From 62-47 sp044463945 (GTDB lineage: Bacteria; Pseudomonadota; Alphaproteobacteria; Rhizobiales; Xanthobacteraceae), in contig JBIQLW010000015.1 of assembly GCA_044463945.1 (NCBI GenBank), forward strand, positions 1 through 64,000: 64,000 nt of DNA. Reading direction: 5' to 3'. Of this stretch, positions 18,138-25,855 are shown one piece after another (position 1 is the stretch's first letter; each line of letters begins with the position of its first letter). Both the position numbers and the translations under genes were made by a program. The notes beneath the pieces are model-generated. The model saw nothing but the letters and a program-made list of their open reading frames with translations. It ran no database searches and was not told the origin of the DNA.

Positions 18138-18169
18138 GATTATTTAATTGACCATAGCGTTAAATAATC
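18138..18169. repeat. 10-bp perfect inverted repeat, AT-rich
   Basis: GATTATTTAA (18138-18147) and TTAAATAATC (18160-18169) are exact reverse complements separated by 12 bases, in an AT-rich pocket of otherwise GC-rich DNA and 133 bp upstream of the acyl-CoA dehydrogenase. Could be an operator or promoter-proximal element. Confidence 0.45.
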
Positions 18170-18302
18170 TAATATCAGGTTGAATATAGAGATCGCGCCG
18201 GTCGGGCAACGCTGCGAAAACCCGCCTCACCCGGATCGAGACGTAGCGAGCGTTCCGGCGACGTCGTGCGATCTCCGACAATGACAGGCAGGAGGGCCCG
18301 GA

Positions 18303-19460
18303 ATGGCGCAGCCAGGAAGCAAGTCTTTTTCGTTCCTGACCGATCAGCAGATCATGGTTCGCGATGTCGCGCGCGGCGTTGCCGCCGACACGATCGCGCC
18401 CACCGCTGCGGAACGCGATCGCACGGCGGCCTGGCCGCACGCGGAGCTGAAGGCCCTCGCCGATCTCGGCTTCATGGGAATGCTGCCGTCCGAACAGTAT
18501 GGCGGCTCCAATGCCGGCTTTCTCGCCTATTGCCTGGCGTTTGAGGAGATCGCGGCGGCGGATGCGGGCGTCGGCACCATTTTTCATGTGCATAACACCA
18601 CCGCCTACACCATCGCGCTGCGCGGGACCGAGGAGCAGAAAAGAAAGTATCTGCCGCCGATGCTGCGCGGCGAGAAGATCGGTGCGTTTCTCCTCACCGA
18701 GCCGCAGGCCGGCTCGGACACCGCCGCGTTCCGCACCACCGCGCACCGCGACGGCGATCACTACGTCATCAACGGCACCAAGCAGTTCATTTCCAACGGC
18801 AGCGAGGCCGGCATGACCATCGTACTCGCGCGCACCGATCCGCAGGCCGGCAAGAAGGGCTTCACGACGTTTATCGTCGATCCCTCGACCCCCGGCTACA
18901 ATATCGCGCGCGTCGAGGACAAGCTCGGGCAACGCACGGCTCACATCGCGCAGATCCAGCTCGACAACGTTCGGGTGCCGGCTTCGAACGTGCTCGGCGA
19001 GGTCGGCGGCGGCTACCGGATCGTCATGGGCGGCCTGTCGGACGGACGCATCGCAATCGCCGCCCAGGCCGTCGGCGTGGCCCAGGCCGCCCTCGACGCG
19101 GCGATCCGCTATGCCGGCGAGCGCGAAGCCTACGGCAAGCCGATCGCCGAATTGCAGGCGGTGAGTTTCCATCTCGCCGACATGGCAGCGCGGGTCGACG
19201 TCGCGCGGCAGTATTATATCTATGCGGCGCGGCTGCTTGAGGCCGGCGCGCCATGTGCAAAGGAAGCGGCCATCGCCAAGCTCGTCGCCTCGGAGATGGC
19301 GGAGAAGGTCTGCTCGGACGCGCTGCAAATCCACGGCGGCTATGGCTACCTGAAGGATTTTCCGGTCGAGCGTTACTATCGGGACGTTCGCGTCTGCAAA
19401 ATCTACGAGGGCACCAGCGATATCCAGAAGCAGATCATCGCGCGCAGCCTCTCGGCCTGA
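18303..19460 (+). CDS. Acyl-CoA dehydrogenase
   Basis: 385 aa, the standard length for short/medium-chain acyl-CoA dehydrogenases. FAD/substrate motifs: LTEPQAGSDTA (about 135-145), the helical C-terminal domain with QAVGVAQAALDAAIRYAGER, and the catalytic Glu in IYEGTSDIQ near the C terminus. It introduces the trans-2 double bond of an acyl-CoA and passes electrons to ETF. GGAGGG precedes the ATG. Divergent from the liv operon and 95 bp upstream of the TetR gene, so probably co-regulated with the importer. Confidence 0.9.
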   Translation: MAQPGSKSFSFLTDQQIMVRDVARGVAADTIAPTAAERDRTAAWPHAELKALADLGFMGMLPSEQYGGSNAGFLAYCLAFEEIAAADAGVGTIFHVHNTTAYTIALRGTEEQKRKYLPPMLRGEKIGAFLLTEPQAGSDTAAFRTTAHRDGDHYVINGTKQFISNGSEAGMTIVLARTDPQAGKKGFTTFIVDPSTPGYNIARVEDKLGQRTAHIAQIQLDNVRVPASNVLGEVGGGYRIVMGGLSDGRIAIAAQAVGVAQAALDAAIRYAGEREAYGKPIAELQAVSFHLADMAARVDVARQYYIYAARLLEAGAPCAKEAAIAKLVASEMAEKVCSDALQIHGGYGYLKDFPVERYYRDVRVCKIYEGTSDIQKQIIARSLSA

Positions 19461-19470
19461 CGCCCCCAAG

Positions 19471-19478
19471 AATTGACT
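19471..19478 (+). promoter_or_regulatory. Third AATTGACT motif, upstream of tetR gene
   Basis: An 8-base exact match to the core of the candidate operators at 8809-8816 and 17888-17895 (minus strand there). It lies between acyl-CoA dehydrogenase and the TetR gene and would allow autoregulation. TTGACT also resembles a -35 hexamer, so a promoter is an alternative. Confidence 0.3.
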
Positions 19479-19555
19479 TCGAAGCAATAGTTTCGACTAT
19501 GAGGAGTTGAAATCGCGAATCGACCCCGCAGCTTCTGGACGTTCGGCATCATCGC

Positions 19556-20200
19556 ATGAAGAAGGCATCGACAGCGAGGCGCGGCCGCCATGCTTCGGCA
19601 TGGAAAAGCGTCGTTCTGAGCCGGGAGCAGCAGTTCTCGCTCAAGCGCGCGGCGCTGCTTCGCGAGGCGGGCCGCGCCTTCAGCCTGCGCGGCTATCACA
19701 ACACCTCGCTCGAAGACGTGGCGAAGACGCTGGATGTCACCAAGGCCGCGCTTTATTACTACGTCAAGAACAAGCAGGAAATTCTCTTCCAATGCCACAT
19801 GCTGTCGCTCGACTTCGGCGACGAGGCGATGAGATTCTGCGAAGAACACGGCAAGACCGGACTCGAGAAAATCCTTCTGCTCGTTGACAAGTATGTCAGA
19901 ACCATCACCAGCGAGATGGGCTCCTTCGCCGTGCTCGGCGAATATGACGCGCTGGAGCCGCAGAACAAAGCGATCGTCGGCAAGCGCCGCGACAAGTTCG
20001 ATCGCGCTTTCCGCAGGCTGATTTCCGAAGGCATCAGCGACGGGACCGTGCGCGCCGTCGATCCCAAGCTGACGGTGTTCTTCTTCATGGGATCGATCAA
20101 CTGGATGACGCGCTGGTTCACCCCCGAGGGCCCGGCCACCGGCGAGGAGATCGCGCGCCAACTCGTCGATCTGGTGAAATACGCCCTGCAAGCCCGCTGA
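19556..20200 (+). CDS. TetR/AcrR-family transcriptional regulator
   Basis: 214 aa. The N-terminal helix-turn-helix is clear at about residues 28-75 (AGRAFSLRGYHNTSLEDVAKTLDVTKAALYYYVKNKQEIL); the C-terminal ligand domain is not assignable to a named subfamily. Location at the end of the acyl-CoA dehydrogenase unit and between CoA-ester genes suggests an acyl-CoA-responsive repressor of this island. An AATTGACT motif lies 78 bp upstream of its ATG (19471-19478). Confidence 0.88.
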   Translation: MKKASTARRGRHASAWKSVVLSREQQFSLKRAALLREAGRAFSLRGYHNTSLEDVAKTLDVTKAALYYYVKNKQEILFQCHMLSLDFGDEAMRFCEEHGKTGLEKILLLVDKYVRTITSEMGSFAVLGEYDALEPQNKAIVGKRRDKFDRAFRRLISEGISDGTVRAVDPKLTVFFFMGSINWMTRWFTPEGPATGEEIARQLVDLVKYALQAR

Positions 20201-20208
20201 TCGCGGGC
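20192..20208. terminator. Short hairpin between convergent genes
   Basis: GCCCGC and GCGGGC flank a 5-base loop exactly at the stop codon of the TetR gene, 19 bp before the convergent crotonase gene ends. There is no U-run, so intrinsic termination is uncertain; it may act as a bidirectional barrier. Confidence 0.3.
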
Positions 20209-20226
20209 AACCGACGCGCGATACCG

Positions 20227-21018
20227 CTATTTGCGCCCCACCCAGACCGGCTTGCGCTTTTCGACGAACGCATTGATGCCTTCGCGGGCGTCGGCGTGCG
20301 CCATGTTTCTCACCACGAGTTCGCCGGAATATTCATAGGCATCCGCGATCGGCATCTGAAGCTGGCGATAGAACGCCTGCTTGCCCAGCGCCAGCGTGTA
20401 GGTGGACTTCGACGCGATCTCAGCCGCCAGCGATTTGACGGCGTCGGCAAGGTGTTCGGGCGCGACCACCTCGTTGACCAGCCCGACCCGCAGCGCGAAC
20501 TGCGCATCGTAGAGGCGCCCGGTGGTCAGCATCTGCATCGCGTGTTTCGGCATCACCGCGCGCGACAGGGCGACCATGGGCGTGAGGCACCACAAGCCGA
20601 TATTGACCCCCGGCGTGGCGAACCGCGCCTCGCTGGAGGCGATCGCGAGGTCGGCGTTGGCGACCAGTTGGCATCCGGCGGCCGAGGCCACCCCCTCGAC
20701 GCTGGCAATGACGATCTGCGGCTGCTCGCGCATCGCCAGCATCATCGCCGAGCACCGCGTCGATACCGTCTTGAAGAACTCCGGATCGGTTTCGCCGTCG
20801 AATTCGGTGAGGTCGTGTCCTGCGCAGAAAATCTTCTTGCCGATGCCGCCGAGGACGATCACCGCGATTGAGGGCGCGCGGCGCAGGTCCATCAGGTGCC
20901 GGGTCAGTTCGTCGATGGTCGCAAGCGACAGGCTGTTGCCGTTGCGCGGCCGATTCAACGACAGGAAGGACACCGCACCGACATCTTCCCGGACAACAAG
21001 ATTTTCATCCTCGCCCAT
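20227..21018 (-). CDS. Crotonase-fold protein, ECHDC3-like
   Basis: 263 aa from the ATG at 21018, which has GAGGAGG 5 nt upstream; the open frame to 21147 has no such site. Crotonase features FCAGHDLTEF and SAAGCQLVANADLAIAS are present, but both catalytic Glu positions of true hydratases are replaced: Gln in GCQLVA and Asn in ATPGVNIGLWC. This pattern is that of the ECHDC3 group, whose reaction is not settled. Single gene on the minus strand, convergent with tetR. Confidence 0.82.
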   Translation of the reverse strand: MGEDENLVVREDVGAVSFLSLNRPRNGNSLSLATIDELTRHLMDLRRAPSIAVIVLGGIGKKIFCAGHDLTEFDGETDPEFFKTVSTRCSAMMLAMREQPQIVIASVEGVASAAGCQLVANADLAIASSEARFATPGVNIGLWCLTPMVALSRAVMPKHAMQMLTTGRLYDAQFALRVGLVNEVVAPEHLADAVKSLAAEIASKSTYTLALGKQAFYRQLQMPIADAYEYSGELVVRNMAHADAREGINAFVEKRKPVWVGRK

Positions 21019-21153
21019 CAAGTCCTCCTCAGGCTCTGCTGGCGCAATACAACACAAACGCCTCGAAGGGACCAGCGGCAATCGCCGATGCCGCCGGTGA
21101 GCGTCGGGGCTGGCCGGAGCGAATAACCGATACCCGCCCGGGGACAAGATGCG

Positions 21154-22281
21154 TCAGGCGCTGAACATCCAGAGTTGCTCGCTTGCCATGTAACCCGTGA
21201 GCAGGAGCACGCCGACGACAACGATCATCGCCGCCGCGCCGACCTCGATGCCTTTCATGGCAAGCGTTCCCGCGCCCGACCGGGAGACAGCGATACGATC
21301 CGCCAGATCGCGCGCGCAGACGGCGATGGTTGCGATCGCGGCAACCGTGATTGCCGTACCGATGCCCATCAGGAAGGTCGAAGCGACTCCGGTCCAGAAC
21401 AGGTCCTGGGACAGGGCGAACACCAGAACGATGATCGCGCCCGAACACGGACGGGCACCGACCGACACCACGGCAGCCAGCCCCCTTCGCCAGCCGCCCG
21501 GCCCCGCGAGGTCTTCCGGCTCCGGACCGTGGGCGTGGCTCCAGGCGGACGCATGATCGTGACCGCACGGATGGTCATGATCGTGTTCGGCGTGATGCCC
21601 ATCGTCGTGATGATGATGAGCGCAACCGCAACGGCCGGCCGGGCCGGATGCGCCCGGAATGCGGATCTCGACCGGCGCCGCGGCGGCGCCGAGGTTTCTG
21701 GGGCGCGCGATGTCACGATACGACCGGACGAAGCTCCGCCCCTTCACCCAAAAGAGCCGCAAGCCGATGGCCACGATCAGGCAATAGCTCACGATCTCGA
21801 TCACCCGAACCGTATTGCCCATGGCTTTCGCGGTAACCCCCAGGATGCCGGCACCGATCGCGACGATCGCAATCGCAACGATCGACTGGAGCATGGCGGA
21901 GACAAACGACAGCGCGATGCCGCGCCGCCATGTCTCGTTGTTCGCGACCAGATAGGAGGAAATCACCGCCTTGCCATGACCGGGGCCGGCGGCATGGAAG
22001 ATGCCGTAAAGGAAGGACAGACCCAGCAGCCCCCAGACGGCGGAGCCATTGCTCTTGCTGGCGCGGATGAGGCCGGAAAGCGAGCGATAGAAGGCCGCCT
22101 GCTGGCTGAAAATCCATTCGAAGAAGCCGGTGGAAGGCGAAACGGGAGCCGGCTGCCGCGGCCCGAACGGCAGGCCCTGGGCCGAAGCGATGTCAACCAG
22201 GCCGAACACGAGAAGAAACGCGCAGATGCAAATGACACCACATATCGCATAGGGGCATCGACGCCCGTGACGATTCCTCAT
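21154..22281 (-). CDS. NicO-family metal transporter with His-rich loop
   Basis: 375 aa. An N-terminal hydrophobic segment, then the NicO signature GIFHAAGPGHGKAVISSYL, about six membrane helices, and a long cytosolic or periplasmic loop rich in His, Asp and two Cys (CAHHHHDDGHHAEHDHDH...) in the middle. Family members move Ni, Co or other divalent ions across the inner membrane (RcnA/NicO). The DUF1007 partner gene lies directly upstream and a Zur box heads the locus, so zinc is the likely ion; direction of transport cannot be told from sequence. Confidence 0.85.
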   Translation of the reverse strand: MRNRHGRRCPYAICGVICICAFLLVFGLVDIASAQGLPFGPRQPAPVSPSTGFFEWIFSQQAAFYRSLSGLIRASKSNGSAVWGLLGLSFLYGIFHAAGPGHGKAVISSYLVANNETWRRGIALSFVSAMLQSIVAIAIVAIGAGILGVTAKAMGNTVRVIEIVSYCLIVAIGLRLFWVKGRSFVRSYRDIARPRNLGAAAAPVEIRIPGASGPAGRCGCAHHHHDDGHHAEHDHDHPCGHDHASAWSHAHGPEPEDLAGPGGWRRGLAAVVSVGARPCSGAIIVLVFALSQDLFWTGVASTFLMGIGTAITVAAIATIAVCARDLADRIAVSRSGAGTLAMKGIEVGAAAMIVVVGVLLLTGYMASEQLWMFSA

Positions 22282-22338
22282 TCCGGCTCCTCGGGCGTCG
22301 CTCCCGGCATTCCAAAGACCCGCTTGGTCACGACGATC

Positions 22339-22983
22339 TCACAGGCATTTCACCTGGATCTTGTTCGAGAACAGCTTGCCGAAGCTATCGAAGGGATCAA
22401 GCGGGTTCTGATCGAGCTGGCTCATTCGAAGCTGCTCGGCGGGCGTCGGCTCGTGGGGAAGATCGACCTTGAGATTGCAGCGCTGCGGGGCGCCGGTGAG
22501 CGCGACCGGCGTTCCCTTGGCAAACTTGAAGTCGACAAAAATCGTCGGATCGTGGATCTCGATGAGCATGGCCTTGGCCGAAACGGGTTGTTTCAGCGGC
22601 AAGGTGAAATGCAGGGTCAGCGCCGAATCCTTGTATTCCAGCCAGTAATCCACCGGATCGGTGAACATCGCCTTCTTGCCGTCCGCCTTCGCGTAGGTGA
22701 AGTAGTCGTATTCCTTCAGCGACGTGACGTTGACCTCGGCAAGGTCGCGAAGCTCCTCGCGGGTATATTGCCCCTTCTGCGCGTGCTGGATGCCTTGCAA
22801 GGCGTAAGCCGAGAACATGTCGTCGAAGGTCCATGCGTGGCGGATTCCGGTCATCACGCCGTCCGCCGTGTAGAGGACTTCGCTATGAATGGTGACCCAG
22901 ACATGCGGGTGAGCGCTTGCCCGCACGGGTGCGCACGCGAGCATGAAAAGTCCAAGACAAATGATGGCGCCGATCCGACTCAT
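22339..22983 (-). CDS. DUF1007 periplasmic protein (NicO partner)
   Basis: 214 aa. Signal peptide at 1 to about 24 (IICLGLFMLACAPVRASA), then the family-defining HPHVWV motif at the mature N terminus, which would place two His residues for metal binding. DUF1007 (COG3683) proteins occur next to NicO transporters and are proposed periplasmic metal handlers. The ATG at 22983 overlaps the TGA of a 44-codon ORF (ATGA). In-frame sequence upstream to 23118 is not part of the family. The transporter gene follows after 57 bp. Confidence 0.86.
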   Translation of the reverse strand: MSRIGAIICLGLFMLACAPVRASAHPHVWVTIHSEVLYTADGVMTGIRHAWTFDDMFSAYALQGIQHAQKGQYTREELRDLAEVNVTSLKEYDYFTYAKADGKKAMFTDPVDYWLEYKDSALTLHFTLPLKQPVSAKAMLIEIHDPTIFVDFKFAKGTPVALTGAPQRCNLKVDLPHEPTPAEQLRMSQLDQNPLDPFDSFGKLFSNKIQVKCL

Positions 22984-23114
22984 GATTCCGCGAACGATAG
23001 CGATGAGTACGGCGGAATGGCGACGGTCTTGTCGCGGCCGCGGATTTCGAGCGCCGTTGAGACCGGCAAGGGCCCGCCGGAGCCCATCGTCATTTCCACC
23101 GGAGCCTCCCCCAT
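22980..23114 (-). CDS. 44-aa ORF coupled to DUF1007 gene, partly derived from a zigA remnant
   Basis: ATG at 23114, TGA at 22980-22982, overlapping the DUF1007 start as ATGA. The first ten residues (MGEAPVEMTM) derive from the decayed COG0523 gene segment and align with its VEMTNG region; the remaining 34 residues (SGGPLPVSTALEIRGRDKTV...) match nothing I recognise. It may be a leader peptide that couples translation to DUF1007, or an accident of decay. Confidence 0.35.
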   Translation of the reverse strand: MGEAPVEMTMGSGGPLPVSTALEIRGRDKTVAIPPYSSLSFAES

Positions 23115-23215
23115 GCACGTCACCTCATCCTGCCGAGCCTGCCCGGCGTCGATGTTACCTGCTCATGTCGTTGACGATGACCGCGATGCGTTGGTCTTCC
23201 CCTAGGCAAGTGAAG
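23086..23215 (-). pseudogene. Remnant of a second COG0523 (zigA-like) gene
   Basis: Reading the minus strand, RIAVIVNDMS is followed by a 2-base frameshift and then NIDA...RQDE...VEMT, the same order as residues 34-70 of the intact protein at 3737-4945. At the DNA level 23146-23190 differs from 4799-4846 by two single-base deletions and one substitution. The P-loop is missing and the CICC motif is not recognisable. It lies right behind the second Zur box, as the intact gene lies behind the first. Confidence 0.75.
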
Positions 23216-23230
23216 CCGGTCTTGTCTTCA

Positions 23231-23250
23231 TGAAACGTTATAACATTACA
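23231..23250. promoter_or_regulatory. Second Zur box
   Basis: TGAAACGTTATAACATTACA matches the perfect box at 4974-4993 in 18 of 20 positions; the two changes are in the outer left arm. It lies 116 nt upstream of the 44-codon ORF and 247 nt upstream of the DUF1007 start, facing the DUF1007-NicO unit, with no other gene between. Confidence 0.8.
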
Positions 23251-23409
23251 TTAATTGTTGACAAGAACCCTTTCTGCGGACATCGCCGTTGCGGCACGGC
23301 CCTGCACCGGTGTCGTGCGCGGCGCGGGTTGGTTTGCTGCGCAACGGCTGCGGTTGTTATCGCGGTCGCGAGCAGGCGCAATCGTGAAGGGCGGCCGACA
23401 TCGCCGACA
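23251..23409. other. Spacer between tonB end and second Zur box
   Basis: No gene is supported here. It presumably carries the upstream promoter part of the DUF1007-NicO unit; TTGTTGACAAG-like sequence near 23256 on the plus strand is the only promoter-like element I see. Confidence 0.4.
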
Positions 23410-24237
23410 TCATCGTGTGAACCTGATCGGAACGGCGAGTGTGATCGAACCACCGCCGACGTTCGGCGGTGGAGCGGGAACCGGGCTGGCGCGACGTGGC
23501 AGGGAAGCGGCCTCGGCATCCAGAACCCTGTCGCCGGACGAGCGGACCAGCCGGGCGGAGAGCACGCGGCCTGAACGGTTGATGGTGAACGCGACCATCG
23601 CAACGCCGGTGGCCGCCGCACCCGGCGGAAAGCGCTTGTGGCGGTTGAGGTGCGCCATCAGCGCGCCGCGCCATGAGGCGGGCGACATCGACGACGCCAT
23701 GCCCTCGGCCGGTGCGGCGGCGCGGTCTGCGCGCTGCGCCTGCGAACTCGGCGGCGCGGTGGTGCGCGGCGCGGTCTTCTGCTTTCTCTTCTTCGGCTTC
23801 GGTTTCGGCTTCGGCTTCGGTGGCTCGGCCTTGGGCGGTAACACCACCTCGGCCTTCTCGATCTTCGGCTGCTCCGGCGGCTTGATCTCGGTTTCCACCG
23901 GCGGCTCCGGTGGCGGCTCGGGTTCAGGCTTGACCTCCTCCTCGACCGGCTTTTCCGGTTCAGGTTCGGGCTGATCGTCAGCCTCGACCATCTGCGGCCC
24001 CGGCGCGATATCCTGCTGCGGCGCCTCGGGCGCCACCGCGAGCGGCGCCAGCTCCATCATGATCGCGGCCGGCGGATCGCCCGGCGGCTCTGCCACCGCC
24101 GGCCAATTGAGGGCCAGCCATACGCCGCCGGCGTGCAAGGCGACCACCGCGAGCCCGGCCACCGTCCAGCGCAGCGCCGTGACCAGTGTCACGTCGCCAG
24201 TTGTCCAGCCATCGGGATCGCGCCAGTCGATCGTCAT
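23410..24237 (-). CDS. tonB: TonB energy transducer
   Basis: 275 aa. One N-terminal membrane segment (about 24-46), a long Pro/Glu/Lys-rich periplasmic spacer (about 90-155, with PKPKPKPKPKKRK), and a C-terminal TonB domain (MAHLNRHKRFPPGA, MVAFTINRSGRVLSARLVRSSGD). It transmits proton-motive-force energy to outer-membrane receptors. Its ATG overlaps the exbD stop by 4 nt. Last gene of the iron cluster. Confidence 0.92.
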   Translation of the reverse strand: MTIDWRDPDGWTTGDVTLVTALRWTVAGLAVVALHAGGVWLALNWPAVAEPPGDPPAAIMMELAPLAVAPEAPQQDIAPGPQMVEADDQPEPEPEKPVEEEVKPEPEPPPEPPVETEIKPPEQPKIEKAEVVLPPKAEPPKPKPKPKPKKRKQKTAPRTTAPPSSQAQRADRAAAPAEGMASSMSPASWRGALMAHLNRHKRFPPGAAATGVAMVAFTINRSGRVLSARLVRSSGDRVLDAEAASLPRRASPVPAPPPNVGGGSITLAVPIRFTR

Positions 24238-24698
24238 GGCTGTGTTGCCGCCAGCGGCTCCGAGCTACCCGCCGCCTGCCCGGTATCCTCCAGCCCGACC
24301 AGCGCGATCTTGAGATAGCCCGCCTGCCGCAGCAGGTTCATTACGTTCATCAACTCGCGATAGGCGACGACGCCGTCGGCGCGCAGGAAGACGCGCTGCT
24401 CGCGGTCATTGCCGGTCTGCCGGTCCAGCGTCGCCTGAAGCGCGCTGCGCGGCACGTCGTCGTTGCCGAGCGCCAGCGTGAGGTCCGGCTTCACGGTGAG
24501 GAACACCGGCTTGTCCGGACGCGGCTGCGGCTCAGCGTTCGACACCGGCAGATCGACGGCGACATCGACGGTCGACAGCGGCGCGGCCACCATGAAGATG
24601 ATGAGCAACACCAGCATCACGTCGATGAACGGCGTGACGTTGATCTCGCTCAGTTCATCGATGCCGCCGTCCTGCGGGTCCTTGAGCGATACGGCCAT
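24234..24698 (-). CDS. exbD: ExbD biopolymer transport protein
   Basis: 154 aa. Short cytosolic N terminus, one membrane helix carrying the essential Asp (INVTPFIDVMLVLLIIFMV, Asp about residue 26), and a periplasmic domain. Forms the proton channel with ExbB. Starts 6 nt after the exbB stop and overlaps tonB. Confidence 0.93.
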   Translation of the reverse strand: MAVSLKDPQDGGIDELSEINVTPFIDVMLVLLIIFMVAAPLSTVDVAVDLPVSNAEPQPRPDKPVFLTVKPDLTLALGNDDVPRSALQATLDRQTGNDREQRVFLRADGVVAYRELMNVMNLLRQAGYLKIALVGLEDTGQAAGSSEPLAATQP

Positions 24699-24704
24699 GG
24701 CGCC

Positions 24705-25670
24705 TCACTCCGCGGCGGAGCGGCCGCGCTCCAGCGACATCACGGACGAGACAAGTCCCCGCTCCTGCCGTTCGAGGTCGCGCGAGATATGCTGGATGAT
24801 CTCGCCGGAAGCGTCCGACAGCAATGCCCGGTAACTCGCCAGCGCGCGGGCGAACACGTTGTAGATGATGACTGCCGGAATGGCGGCGACGAGACCGAGC
24901 GCGGTCGCCAGCAGCGCCTCGGCGATGCCCGGCGCCACCACCGCAAGATTGGTGGTCTTGGAATGAGAGATGCCGATGAAGGCGTTCATGATGCCCCACA
25001 CGGTGCCGAACAGGCCGACGAACGGTGCGGTGGCGCCGATGGTCGCGAGCAATCCGGTGCCGCGGGCGATGTCGCGCCCGGCCCTGGCCTCGATGCGCGA
25101 GAGCGCGATGGCGAGGCGCTCCTTGACGCCTTCAGCCGACAGGTTCGATGAGCGACGGCGTTCGTGCTCCGCCGCCGCCATCAGATCGGCCACCGTGCCC
25201 TTGCCGGTCCAGCCGGACGCGATCCCGGCGCGCGCCGCTTCCAGATTGTCGGCACGGGCAAGCTTTCGCACGTAACTGCGTGCCCGCCGCCGCGCGGCCG
25301 CGAGCTCCATGCCCTTCGCGAGCCAGATCGTCCACGTCACCAGCGAAGCAAAGGCCAGCCCGATCATCACCGCCTTCACGACGATGTCGGCCTGCATGAA
25401 CATGCCCCACGGCGACAGATCGCGCGGCAGCGCGGAACCCGACGCGGCCGGTGCAGGCGTCGCAACAGGCGCGGCATCGTGAGGTGCGGCATCGGACGCC
25501 GGCGGCGCAGAGGTGTCTCCGGATACCGACACAGCGCTCCCGGCAGGGGCCGCCGCGGCGGCAGGCGCGCCGTCCTGCTGCGCATGTGCCATGACCGGAG
25601 CGCCGAGAGCGACGATCAGCGCCGCAAGCACTGCGTAAGTTGTCCTTGCTGTCCGTCGCCTCATCATCAT
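24705..25670 (-). CDS. exbB: ExbB biopolymer transport protein
   Basis: 321 aa, the long alphaproteobacterial form: signal-peptide-like N terminus (to about AHA-28), an Ala/Pro-rich periplasmic stretch to about residue 85, then three membrane helices in the MotA/TolQ/ExbB arrangement with GLLATIGATAPFVGLFGTVWGI and EALLATALGLVAAIPAV. GGAAT before the ATG is weak. Follows the 55-codon ORF by 7 nt. Confidence 0.92.
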   Translation of the reverse strand: MMMRRRTARTTYAVLAALIVALGAPVMAHAQQDGAPAAAAAPAGSAVSVSGDTSAPPASDAAPHDAAPVATPAPAASGSALPRDLSPWGMFMQADIVVKAVMIGLAFASLVTWTIWLAKGMELAAARRRARSYVRKLARADNLEAARAGIASGWTGKGTVADLMAAAEHERRRSSNLSAEGVKERLAIALSRIEARAGRDIARGTGLLATIGATAPFVGLFGTVWGIMNAFIGISHSKTTNLAVVAPGIAEALLATALGLVAAIPAVIIYNVFARALASYRALLSDASGEIIQHISRDLERQERGLVSSVMSLERGRSAAE

Positions 25671-25677
25671 TCCTTCC

Positions 25678-25845
25678 TCAATTTACCGACTCGCCAGCAC
25701 CGGCAGCGCGCGAAACTGAATCAGCAGCGCCAACGCACCCTCTCGCTGCGATGATGTGCCGTGATCTGCGCATCCGCCGCGCGGGAGGCATCCATGGCGG
25801 CATGGTGGTGCCGTCCACATCGTCCAAAAGCACGGGGGCGTTCAT
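25678..25845 (-). CDS. Small hypothetical protein (55 aa) in TonB cluster
   Basis: Begins MNAPVLLDDVDGTTMPPWMPP and continues with an Arg-rich segment (ARRMRRSRHIIAARGC). AAGGGG sits 6 nt before the ATG at 25845, a better ribosome-binding site than most in this cluster. It fills the gap between the 109-aa secreted protein (10 nt) and exbB (7 nt), which supports a real gene. No signal peptide or membrane segment; no family recognised; it does not look like HemP. Confidence 0.55.
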   Translation of the reverse strand: MNAPVLLDDVDGTTMPPWMPPARRMRRSRHIIAARGCVGAADSVSRAAGAGESVN

Positions 25846-25855
25846 GATATCCCCT

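Larger units (their letters stand above)
17731..18302. other. Divergent control region between liv operon and acyl-CoA dehydrogenase
   Basis: 572 bp. It contains the AATTGACT-type motif (17879-17899) and a long AT-rich inverted repeat (18138-18169), both listed separately. A 52-codon minus-strand frame (17890-18048, MPAAIYVEGVLLLRL...) reads rather protein-like and may be a remnant or microprotein, but it lacks a good ribosome-binding site. A 103-codon plus-strand frame at 17856-18167 looks like its shadow. Confidence 0.5.

Noticed and set aside
17856..18167. 103-codon plus-strand ORF in the liv/acyl-CoA dehydrogenase spacer
   Set aside because: No ribosome-binding site, Arg-rich composition, and the opposite strand reads more like protein.
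21175..23205. A 676-codon plus-strand frame across the NicO and DUF1007 genes
   Set aside because: Its sequence is the complement of the metal genes and has no family features.
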